From: UBA1189 sp964570685 | Lineage (GTDB): Bacteria; Bacteroidota; Bacteroidia; Bacteroidales; Bacteroidaceae | Direction: 5' to 3' | Assembly (NCBI GenBank): GCA_964570685.1 | Contig: CAZMZC010000082.1 | Span: 1-10,755, forward strand | DNA: 10,755 bases | In this document: piece by piece, positions 1 through 5,481 of the stretch | Numbering within the stretch: the stretch's first letter is position 1 | Layout: each line of letters starts with the position of its first letter | Made by a program: the position numbers and the translations under genes | Notes under the pieces: model-generated | The model's input: the letters and a program-made list of their open reading frames with translations, nothing else | Databases searched by the model: none | What the model was told of the DNA's origin: nothing

Positions 1-53
1 TTAACAATGAAGATTTTGTCCTTGTCTATATGTTGTGGTACTTGGTAGCTCAT
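1..53 (-). CDS. Partial: probable specificity (S) subunit, first 17 codons
   Basis: The reading frame opens with an ATG that overlaps the stop of the upstream methylase gene (ATGA), the usual mark of translational coupling. Only MSYQVPQHIDKDKIFIV is encoded before the window edge, with no stop. The fragment carries no diagnostic motif. The call as an HsdS-like DNA specificity subunit rests on position: a methylase without its own target-recognition domain is normally followed by its S gene. It could also be another restriction-system gene. Confidence 0.5.
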   Translation of the reverse strand, partial: MSYQVPQHIDKDKIFIV

Positions 54-2212
54 AATGTAGATATAAACTTCTTCAATTCTTCACCAATTACATCCAATTC
101 ATTGACAGCCGTCTTTTTGCCAGTAGCGTCATATCCTATATTTTCAGCAATAGCCATAAAGATAGGATAATCCACTAATTCCCTTTGCTTTGCCAGTTGG
201 TATTCTTCGGTTAAGCGATTCTTGAGTTCATCAATCTTGCTTGCATATTCTGCTAGCAAATCAGTGTTCCAAGTTTTGTATTCCTCTGTTTTCTTTGCAT
301 CAGTAGCAGAAATCCTTTGCTTACCTTTTATTTCCTCTGCCTTCTCTTTTTGTTTTAGCTTGATTTCTCTATCCCAAGTTTGGCGCTGCGCTAAATAACA
401 ATTGTCATTGAGAAGTCTACTTTCAATGGATTTCTTTGTATTTACAAGAGACTCTGATTCAGCCTTCGTCCACTTCTTCAAGAAAAGCACAGAACTTTTC
501 ACGCCTGCGCCATTTGCCATAAATGCTGTTTGAGGCATACTGACAACAGCGACAATGCGGAACCAATCTTCAATTTGAGTTCTCACATATTGCATACTGC
601 TATTAGTCAAAATGCCATCAGGTAGAACAATGGCAAGATATCCACCTTCTTTCAAGAACTTATAGTCTTGCTCTATAAAAAGCACCTCTGTACTTTGTCC
701 ATCGCGAGTATTTTGAGGAGGTGCAGCAACCGCCAACCAATCTTCATCCTTTTTACCTAATTGGTAGGTCTTCAAATATGCTTGTTCGCTTTGGCGCACG
801 GTACTACCAAATGGCGGGTTTGTGATGATGAAATCAAATGTCCCGTATTTGAATCCCTGGTTATTTGTCTTCTCGATGATAGTTTCATCAGACACAAGAC
901 CATCAGAAGTTATAACATTGGTATGGCCATCATCGTGAATAATCATATTCATCTTGGCCGCACGTGAGATTTGCTCGCTAATCTCTATCCCATAGAGATT
1001 TTTCTCTGCGAAATCGTGCCAATACTTGAACCATCTGTCGTGCTGCCTGACATCTCTTGAGTAGTTAGGATATAATTCTGTAGCTTGATTTCTAACTTTA
1101 TTCAATGCATAGAGCAAAAATCCACCACTACCACATGATGTATCAAGTACTTTTGAATCGTGCTCAATAGGAAGTACATCAACAATAAACTTTACTATTT
1201 CGCGTGGAGTGAAGTATTGACCAAAATTGCCTCTAAAGAAAGAACCCATAAAAGTCTCGAAGGCACGACCTTTACTATCAAGGTCGGTCTCTCCGAGATT
1301 CACGCTTTCAAGATAGCCTACAACTGTACGTATCTTTTCTGGTGTCAAGCGGATGTTGTCACGAAAAACCTCTTTATCCTTTTTGCGTCCCTCCTCATAC
1401 AATGCCATTACTCGCTTGTAAAGATTGTCATTTTCTATTTTGCGTCTTTTAGCTTCATCCTTTTCCTCATCTTTAGAAACTGTGATGATTTGGAAATCAT
1501 AAGGTTCGCCCATTCTTCTCGGCTTACGTTCATCCCATATCTTGCAGAAGATGAGTTTATCCAATTCATCAAACGCTTCTGAAGGATTAAGCTGTCCACC
1601 AGCCCAAAGCGCTTCATGTGCTTGCTTAAATCTTCTTGTTAAGTCTGATTGGTCTATAATGGATAGATCGAAAAAACGTTGCTTGCCCGCTTCTTCAGGT
1701 AAATATTGCGCTTCATAGACATACTTATATGAAGCCACACTCTTAACTCCGAACTGTGGAATATCGGGTAATTGGTTTCTGGTATTTTGAGTCTTGTCTA
1801 CTTCGAAATAATCAGACTTAATGCCTGATGTAACCCAAACATACTTTACATCACCAGGTAAAGCAAAAGCATAGCTGTATGCTTGTTCTATGGCTTGCTG
1901 ATATTCCGCTTCGCTAACTTCTTGTTTTTTGCATTCAACCAAAATATGTGGTCTCATACACATTGCATCATCGTAGACAACAATATCTGCTTCCTTAACT
2001 TCGCTTCCCATAGTAACAGGAACGAATTGTTTTATACGATTAACAGGGTAATTATAGTCGATTATAAGACGCAGGAAAGTCTCCGCTTGTACCTTCTCCT
2101 CAGGATTGTTATAATTACGTTCTTTCTTTTGATGTACGTATGTGATACGAGACATATCGTCATTAAAAGAAATGATGCCCTTCTCTATTCCAATTTTTAT
2201 ATAGTCTTTCAT
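50..2212 (-). CDS. Fused restriction nuclease-like / N6-adenine DNA methyltransferase (type I or BcgI-like R-M subunit)
   Basis: This 720-residue protein joins two activities. Residues about 25-150 look like the HsdR N-terminal nuclease fold: D76 in EADIVVY, then E93-x-K95 in VECKK, followed by a QxxxY-like stretch (QAIEQAYSY), so the PD-(D/E)XK residues appear intact. Residues about 280-580 form an HsdM-like N6-adenine methyltransferase: GQYFTPREIV (331-340), AdoMet motif I DTSCGSGGF (357-365) and catalytic motif IV NPPF (465-468). Residues about 580-680 are charged and probably coiled-coil. No target-recognition domain is evident, so DNA specificity should come from the overlapping downstream gene. 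At 720 residues it is longer than a plain HsdM (about 500). Nuclease plus methylase in one chain with a separate S subunit is the BcgI A-subunit layout; a type I methylase variant with a separate HsdR outside the window remains possible. It starts 19 bases after the controller gene, in one operon. Base composition is more AT-rich than the genes to the right, which suggests transfer. Confidence 0.85.
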   Translation of the reverse strand: MKDYIKIGIEKGIISFNDDMSRITYVHQKKERNYNNPEEKVQAETFLRLIIDYNYPVNRIKQFVPVTMGSEVKEADIVVYDDAMCMRPHILVECKKQEVSEAEYQQAIEQAYSYAFALPGDVKYVWVTSGIKSDYFEVDKTQNTRNQLPDIPQFGVKSVASYKYVYEAQYLPEEAGKQRFFDLSIIDQSDLTRRFKQAHEALWAGGQLNPSEAFDELDKLIFCKIWDERKPRRMGEPYDFQIITVSKDEEKDEAKRRKIENDNLYKRVMALYEEGRKKDKEVFRDNIRLTPEKIRTVVGYLESVNLGETDLDSKGRAFETFMGSFFRGNFGQYFTPREIVKFIVDVLPIEHDSKVLDTSCGSGGFLLYALNKVRNQATELYPNYSRDVRQHDRWFKYWHDFAEKNLYGIEISEQISRAAKMNMIIHDDGHTNVITSDGLVSDETIIEKTNNQGFKYGTFDFIITNPPFGSTVRQSEQAYLKTYQLGKKDEDWLAVAAPPQNTRDGQSTEVLFIEQDYKFLKEGGYLAIVLPDGILTNSSMQYVRTQIEDWFRIVAVVSMPQTAFMANGAGVKSSVLFLKKWTKAESESLVNTKKSIESRLLNDNCYLAQRQTWDREIKLKQKEKAEEIKGKQRISATDAKKTEEYKTWNTDLLAEYASKIDELKNRLTEEYQLAKQRELVDYPIFMAIAENIGYDATGKKTAVNELDVIGEELKKFISTL

Positions 2213-2231
2213 ACACTTATATCAGCATTAA

Positions 2232-2438
2232 CTATTGTTTCGTAATAACGATTAGTTCTCTGGTATCAACATCCAGTACCTTTGCAATATTTACCAGCAT
2301 CTCCAACGATGGCTGCATCTTGTTTGAGCACCATTTGGAAACTGTTGAAGGGTCTTTGCCAAGCTGTTCGGCAAGCCACTTGCCAGTCTTCTTTTGTTCA
2401 ACCAATACTACTTTAAGTCTATTTAAGTCTTTCATCAT
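2232..2438 (-). CDS. XRE-family HTH regulator, probable controller (C) protein of the R-M operon
   Basis: A 68-residue protein that is almost entirely one Cro/C1-type helix-turn-helix: WLAEQLG supplies the first helix and PSTVSKWCSNK the recognition helix, followed by PSLEMLVNIAKVLDVDTRELI, the conserved tail of XRE domains. It starts with two adjacent Met codons (2436-2438 and 2433-2435); either could be used. It is the first gene of an operon whose next member is the nuclease/methylase fusion. In restriction systems such small XRE proteins (C proteins) activate or repress their own promoter so that methylation precedes cleavage. A promoter box and a dyad that could be its operator lie directly upstream. 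The family call is secure; the controller role is inferred from position. Confidence 0.85.
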   Translation of the reverse strand: MMKDLNRLKVVLVEQKKTGKWLAEQLGKDPSTVSKWCSNKMQPSLEMLVNIAKVLDVDTRELIVITKQ

Positions 2439-2463
2439 TTACACATTTTATTGGCGTATACCG

Positions 2464-2471
2464 CAAATTTA
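2464..2471 (-). promoter_or_regulatory. -7 promoter box for the controller/R-M operon
   Basis: On the minus strand the bases read TAAATTTG, a full match to the Bacteroidota -7 consensus TAnnTTTG, 25 bases before the first Met of the XRE gene. No good -33 TTG is found at the usual 19-21-base spacing, so the promoter may need an activator, as with some C-protein promoters. Confidence 0.55.
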
Positions 2472-2482
2472 GTGATAATATG

Positions 2483-2499
2483 CGAAACTGCGACTTTCG
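2483..2499. promoter_or_regulatory. Candidate operator dyad upstream of the XRE gene
   Basis: The inverted repeat CGAAA-N7-TTTCG is centred about 20 bases upstream of the -7 box centre, overlapping where the -33 region should lie. A small symmetric site here fits binding by a dimeric XRE controller. A second 6-base palindrome, GTATAC (2456-2461), lies near the expected start of transcription. Both assignments are positional inferences. Confidence 0.35.
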
Positions 2500-2667
2500 T
2501 TAGCAACTTTTTTATCGTATAAATTGTAATTTTTATAATTCAGGAATGAAAATTCCGATAGTTCATATGATTATTCGGAGCATAAAACTTGTACATATAG
2601 CGAATGTATTTGCAATGTAAAAAACATCAAATCCACCCGACTTTGGAGGGTAGGATACCGATAGGTA

Positions 2668-2704
2668 GTTTTGGGACGCCGAAAACATTTCGGGTGCCCA
2701 AAAC
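2668..2704. repeat. Imperfect hairpin with 17-base arms
   Basis: GTTTTGGG (2668-2675) pairs with CCCAAAAC (2697-2704) and CCGAAA (2679-2684) with TTTCGG (2688-2693). They are separated by a symmetric 3x3 internal loop and closed by a 3-base loop. No T-run follows on plus, so it is not a standard terminator. Stem with a symmetric mismatch block is typical of REP-like repeats, folded single-strand recombination sites or transfer origins; which applies cannot be told here. Confidence 0.6.
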
Positions 2705-2807
2705 ACAACTTGCTATTAGGTTAACTTCGTTGATTTTTCTCTCGCTCACGGGGTGTTATATGCAAGCATCTACACGCTCGCTTACTCGAAAAATTCGCTT
2801 GAACATA

Positions 2808-2828
2808 AATTTCCAGTGCCTGGAAATT
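2808..2828. repeat. Perfect 9-bp inverted repeat
   Basis: AATTTCCAG and CTGGAAATT flank a 3-base TGC loop. No T-tract follows. Function unknown. Confidence 0.5.
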
Positions 2829-2872
2829 ATTCTATAGCAGCCCAGATTCTACTGAAAAGTTAGCATTGGTGC

Positions 2873-2927
2873 GTTGGTTATAGCACTTGTTGGTTGCTTG
2901 TTTATAACCAACAAGCAAAGCAAGCAA
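2873..2927. repeat. Overlapping, mutually exclusive inverted repeats
   Basis: One segment (2903-2918) can pair in three ways: GTTGGTTATA (2873-2882) with TATAACCAAC (2903-2912), CTTGTTGGTT (2886-2895) with AACCAACAAG (2906-2915), and TTGCTTG (2894-2900) with CAAGCAA (2912-2918), the last also matched by a second CAAGCAA at 2921-2927. All arms are perfect. The arrangement looks like an RNA switch or a protein-binding repeat cluster, with no identified partner gene. Confidence 0.55.
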
Positions 2928-3191
2928 TAAAGAATGAGTGCAATCATTAGTGATTGTAACAAGTAATACAATCATTCAACCCTGCAATCTATCAGGCTTA
3001 CATTCGCTCAATCTTGCAATATGTCAATCACTCTTTCTGTAATTGGAATAGCGGTTTGTCTTCCAAAATACTACCAAATATGCAATCTAATGACACTTGA
3101 GGACACGTTATGCCGGGTTTGCAGAATGTATTATTTTTTGTTTTTACTTAGCATTCGTAAAGCGAATGTTTAATGTAAAAATGAAATAGTT

Positions 3192-3470
3192 ATGGAGATT
3201 ATCAGCATTGAGAAAAAGACCTTTGAGGAGCTTGTATCGCGCCTCGGGTAATTTGTTAAGCGAATGGATAGTATTAATCACAAGCGTAGCAGCAGGCGTA
3301 TGAGCGATTGGATGGATAATCAAGATGTCTGTCAGGTGTTGAAGATTAGCCCTCGTACATTGCAAACGCTCAGGGATAGCGGTCGGTTGCCGCACTCTAA
3401 GATAAACAACCGCATATACTATCGTCCCGAGGATGTGGAGCGACTTATTACGGATTGTAATGATGTTTAA
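3192..3470 (+). pseudogene. HTH (excisionase/MerR-like) protein of Bacteroidales mobile elements, interrupted by an in-frame TAA
   Basis: Read through a single TAA at 3249-3251, this frame gives a typical 92-codon mobile-element HTH protein: MEIISIEKKTFEELVSRLG, stop, then FVKRMDSI and onward to the stop at 3468-3470. Both halves are in the same frame and both match the family (MEI-SIEKKTFEE at the N-terminus; MSDWMDNQDVCQVLKISPRTLQTLRDSG then YYRPEDVERLI as the helix-turn-helix and wing). One nonsense change therefore explains the break. An ATG at 3264 lies 12 bases past the stop and would still give 68 residues with the complete DNA-binding domain, so a shortened product may be made. Relatives act as recombination-directionality or transfer regulators next to integrase or mobilisation genes. 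A second HTH gene follows after 12 bases. Confidence 0.7.
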
Positions 3471-3482
3471 CCTATAAATTCT

Positions 3483-3782
3483 ATGCCTATGAGTAATGAA
3501 GTTGTCACGCACAAGCACGAGTGGGTACGCGGCCTATTCTCGGAACTTGATCGCATTGCCAAAGATGCCGCAACGATGGCAGATGAGAATCAACCGCTAT
3601 TGGGTGGCGAACACTATTTGACTGATAGAGAATTGTCACAACGGCTAAAGATCAGTCGCCGAACTTTGCAGGACTATCGCAACAACGGTATCTTACCATA
3701 TCGCCAACTGGGTGGGAAAATACTTTATAGAGAAAGCGATATTGAGAGAGTATTGCAAAGCTGCTATCGAGGCAAGTTCTGA
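3483..3782 (+). CDS. Second HTH (excisionase/MerR-like) DNA-binding protein of a mobile-element pair
   Basis: A 99-residue protein with an N-terminal helical region (EVVTHKHEWVRGLFSELDRIA) and a C-terminal helix-turn-helix: FLTD-like YLTDRELSQRLKISRRTLQDYRNNG, then LPYRQLGGKILYRESDIERVLQ as wing. This matches the HTH_17/excisionase-like class that occurs in tandem pairs on Bacteroidales conjugative and mobilisable elements, where the pair usually precedes primase, toprim or mobilisation genes. Here nothing follows but a terminator and a tRNA, so the pair looks stranded. ATG at 3489 is an equally good start. It shares the general fold and wing pattern (LYRESDIERV versus YYRPEDVERL) with its upstream neighbour but is not a recent copy. 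Family call is firm; its target is unknown. Confidence 0.8.
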   Translation: MPMSNEVVTHKHEWVRGLFSELDRIAKDAATMADENQPLLGGEHYLTDRELSQRLKISRRTLQDYRNNGILPYRQLGGKILYRESDIERVLQSCYRGKF

Positions 3783-3818
3783 TTTTATACTCGATAGGGT
3801 GTAATAGTGGCTCAGCAA

Positions 3819-3850
3819 CTGATAATTGTACCCGAAAGGGTATAAATCAG
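3819..3850 (+). repeat. Hairpin with GAAA tetraloop after the HTH pair
   Basis: TACCC-GAAA-GGGTA forms a 5-bp stem capped by a GNRA tetraloop. Outer arms CTGAT (3819-3823) and ATCAG (3846-3850) pair below an internal loop. It lies 37 bases after the stop of the second HTH gene and may protect the transcript's 3' region; the tail is A-rich on plus, so it is a poor terminator by itself. Confidence 0.45.
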
Positions 3851-3884
3851 TTAAAAAGAATAGTCACGCAACACAATATTTATG

Positions 3885-3927
3885 CAGAGTTGGGAGCGAG
3901 CAGCCTTTGTCCCCAACTCTGTTTTTT
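3885..3927 (+). terminator. Rho-independent terminator of the HTH gene pair
   Basis: CAGAGTTGGG (3885-3894) and CCCAACTCTG (3912-3921) form a perfect 10-bp stem with a 17-base loop, followed directly by six Ts (3922-3927). It ends plus-strand transcription about 100 bases past the second HTH gene. The loop is longer than usual. Confidence 0.75.
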
Positions 3928-4004
3928 CATAATAATAGCCACGGGGTAGGAATTGGTATATTTATAGTTTTCGCGCTTTACATTTTCATAAACCGAAAAT
4001 AAAG

Positions 4005-4048
4005 AAAAACACCCGAAAAATACCGCTTTCGGGTGTTTTTCGGGTGTT
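4005..4048 (-). terminator. Terminator-like 14-bp inverted repeat plus tandem 11-mer downstream of tRNA-Phe
   Basis: AAAAACACCCGAAA (4005-4018) is exactly complementary to TTTCGGGTGTTTTT (4027-4040), with an 8-base loop and T-runs on both strands, so it can work in either direction. On minus it sits about 40 bases past the tRNA-Phe 3' end and should end that transcript. TTTCGGGTGTT occurs twice in perfect tandem (4027-4037, 4038-4048), so either copy can pair with the left arm. Confidence 0.75.
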
Positions 4049-4082
4049 AATTTCGCAAAACCTTGATTTCTAAGGTATTTTG

Positions 4083-4155
4083 TGGTGCCACCAGGAATCG
4101 AACCGGGGACACAAGGATTTTCAGTCCTTTGCTCTACCAACTGAGCTATGGCACC
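4083..4155 (-). tRNA. tRNA-Phe (anticodon GAA)
   Basis: A 73-base cloverleaf on minus. The acceptor stem GGTGCCA pairs with TGGCACC, the D-arm reads GCTCAGTTGGTAGAGC, the anticodon loop CTGAAAA gives GAA, and the T-arm is CCGGTTCGATTCCTGG. The discriminator base is A; CCA is not encoded (the next bases are CA). The 3' end faces the accessory DNA to the left, the geometry expected when an element integrates into a tRNA 3' end. Confidence 0.95.
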
Positions 4156-4172
4156 TTTCGTTTTTGCGAGTG

Positions 4173-4202
4173 CAAAGGTAGTACGTTTTTGTGAAACTGC
4201 AA
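4173..4202 (-). promoter_or_regulatory. Promoter of tRNA-Phe
   Basis: On minus the -7 box is TACCTTTG (4173-4180) and a TTG (-33, 4200-4202) lies 19 bases upstream. Both match the Bacteroidota consensus, and the box ends 18 bases before the tRNA 5' end. Confidence 0.8.
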
Positions 4203-4317
4203 AACAAATTGCGTTTTTTTTTACAATTACCGCAATTTTTCCACGTTTTCGCGGTTTTCGCCACCGCATTTTCTGGAATTTACGGGAGCAGCAAGAAAAT
4301 AAATGGCATATCATCGC

Positions 4318-4346
4318 TTGTATTTCATATTTTATTTGTAATTTTG
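4318..4346 (+). promoter_or_regulatory. Promoter of tRNA-Pro
   Basis: TTG (4318-4320), an 18-base spacer, then TAATTTTG (4339-4346) matching TAnnTTTG. The tRNA begins 10 bases after the box, so the start of transcription is only a few bases before the mature 5' end. Confidence 0.75.
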
Positions 4347-4355
4347 CACCGCAAT

Positions 4356-4428
4356 CGGAAAGTAGCGCAGTTGGTAGCGCACTACGTTCGGGACGTAGGG
4401 GTCGGGCGTTCGAGTCGCCTCTTTCCGA
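4356..4428 (+). tRNA. tRNA-Pro (anticodon CGG)
   Basis: Acceptor stem CGGAAAG pairs with CTTTCCG, followed by discriminator A. The D-arm is GCGCAGTTGGTAGCGC, the anticodon stem-loop CTACG-TTCGGGA-CGTAG gives anticodon CGG (reads CCG), and the T-arm is GGGCGTTCGAGTCGCCT. The 5' C and the overall sequence resemble other bacterial proline-CGG tRNAs. CCA is not encoded. Confidence 0.93.
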
Positions 4429-4430
4429 CG

Positions 4431-4482
4431 ATGAGTGGTAACGATGATGAGGAATCGGGGTTATCACTCATTTATATTATAT
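4431..4482 (+). terminator. Possible terminator or attenuator after tRNA-Pro
   Basis: ATGAGTGGTAAC (4431-4442) pairs with GTTATCACTCAT (4460-4471) over 12 bp with one G-U pair and a 17-base loop, starting 3 bases past the tRNA. The tail TTATATTATAT is T-rich but not a pure T-run, so it may leak into the gene that starts at 4495. Confidence 0.5.
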
Positions 4483-4494
4483 ATCCGAGGAACT

Positions 4495-5418
4495 ATGAGA
4501 AAGACACTTGCCACTATACTGTGCAGTATGGCTATATGCATCGCCGCGCAAGCACAACACCCCGCGGGTACAATGCGCCTGAGCAAGACCTCGAGCGGGC
4601 ACTACGCATTCAGCGCACTGCTCAACAACAAGGTGCTGGCATCGGTAATGATAGAGTCGGGCATACACGCGATGCTCATTGACAGCGCCTACTACTTCAG
4701 CCACAAGCATGAGCTAAGCATCGCCGTGCAACCCGTAGACAGGAAACGAATGAATGGCACCATCAATCTCGGTGGTAACGTATACCGCATTACACATCTC
4801 GGCAAGGGGAGGCTGCCTATGGGTGGCACCACCTATGAGGGAGAAATCCTTGTACTTGCCAACTACAAGAACGACACTCCCGTCACCATCCCCATACACA
4901 AACTGCGAAATCCCCGCGAATGGTATACCCGCATAGTGATGCTCGACATCGACGGAGGCGAGATGCGGATGCTCACACACCGGGAGCTGAGAGGATGGCA
5001 AGGCGAGCGGCACAGGATGAACCGCAACACCTACAGGCGGATGCCTGCCATACGCACCACGATACGCTTCACGAATGACGGAGAAGCAGCGGAGCTGGAA
5101 GGCAACTTCAACATCGACTTAGGCAACCCTATGCTGCTATACCTGCTGGGCAACCGCCCCAAAGTGGCTGAACTGTTTGATTCGCACAGAGAGCTACCGC
5201 TCAGACCCCTCGGCTACAATGCCAACGGCAAGCCCTCGATGCAGGTATTCACCCCGGAGCAATGCTACATCCTTGGCGAAAACTTCACAGAGCCCACCGT
5301 ATGCGTGACACACGAGTTCAAGCAGTTCACCTCCGAAGGGCTCATCGGGCTCGGGTTCCTGACACGCAACATCGTAGCCTTCGACTTCGACAATAATTAC
5401 CTATACATAAAAGAGTAA
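4495..5418 (+). CDS. Secreted retropepsin-like (aspartic-protease-fold) protein, function unknown
   Basis: The chosen ATG gives a 307-residue protein with a classic signal peptide (MRKTLATILCSMAICIAAQAQ, cleavage near residue 20); ATGs upstream would bury it, and a GAGGA lies just before this start. The mature part resembles a two-lobed clan-AA protein. The first lobe has hydrophobic-ESG (VMIESGIHAM, residues 51-60) where DTG would be expected. The second has IDLGNPMLLYL (207-217), and the end GLIGLGFLTRNIVAFDFDNNYLYI (within 282-305) matches the Gly-rich closing strand of bacterial retropepsin-like proteins. The altered ESG and DLG make catalysis uncertain. The protein probably acts in the periplasm or on the surface. 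It lies only 23 bases past the hairpin after tRNA-Pro and has no clear promoter of its own. The secreted call is strong; the protease relationship is moderate. Confidence 0.65.
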   Translation: MRKTLATILCSMAICIAAQAQHPAGTMRLSKTSSGHYAFSALLNNKVLASVMIESGIHAMLIDSAYYFSHKHELSIAVQPVDRKRMNGTINLGGNVYRITHLGKGRLPMGGTTYEGEILVLANYKNDTPVTIPIHKLRNPREWYTRIVMLDIDGGEMRMLTHRELRGWQGERHRMNRNTYRRMPAIRTTIRFTNDGEAAELEGNFNIDLGNPMLLYLLGNRPKVAELFDSHRELPLRPLGYNANGKPSMQVFTPEQCYILGENFTEPTVCVTHEFKQFTSEGLIGLGFLTRNIVAFDFDNNYLYIKE

Positions 5419-5428
5419 CCCGATTTGC

Positions 5429-5459
5429 TTGCTTTTTCGCCCGTTTATCCGTACCTTTA
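5429..5459 (+). promoter_or_regulatory. Promoter of the creatininase-family gene
   Basis: TTG (5429-5431), a 20-base spacer and TACCTTTA (5452-5459), which differs from TAnnTTTG only in the last base. It ends 22 bases before the chosen ATG and supports that start over an upstream ATG at 5425. Confidence 0.6.
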
Positions 5460-5481
5460 CGGCACAAAAAACGGTAACACA

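Larger units (their letters stand above)
2500..3191. other. Non-coding stretch rich in inverted repeats between the R-M operon and the HTH genes
   Basis: No convincing gene is present on either strand; the only open frame of note (2604-2837, plus) has no recognisable domain and overlaps hairpins. What it does hold is a series of dyads, listed separately where strong: GGAAT-GAAA-ATTCC (2543-2556), a 17-base-arm hairpin (2668-2704), AATTTCCAG with its complement (2808-2828), competing repeats at 2873-2927, CAATCA-TTAG-TGATTG (2941-2956), and CATTCG-N5-CGAATG (3152-3168) just before the first HTH gene. Such density suits recombination, transfer or structured-RNA sites of a mobile element, but none is identified. 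Confidence 0.6.

Noticed and set aside
2604..2837. Plus-strand open frame of 77 codons in the left gap
   Set aside because: No recognisable domain, it overlaps two strong hairpins, and it has no promoter box or family resemblance; taken as chance.
2873..2990. Repeated short words (CAAGCAA, CAATCA) as a possible CRISPR array
   Set aside because: Repeats are too short, unevenly spaced and mostly inverted; no cas genes.
2720..3121. GTTATGC/GTTATAT motifs that could suggest integron attC sites
   Set aside because: Matching R''/L''/L' partners in the right order were not found, and there are no cassette genes or integrase.
3880..4467. Minus-strand open frame of 195 codons
   Set aside because: It runs across both tRNA genes and two terminators, and includes translated tRNA sequence.
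5425..5481. Upstream ATG at 5425 as start of the creatininase-family gene
   Set aside because: It lies 7 bases past the previous stop and upstream of the promoter box, and the added residues do not match the family N-terminus.
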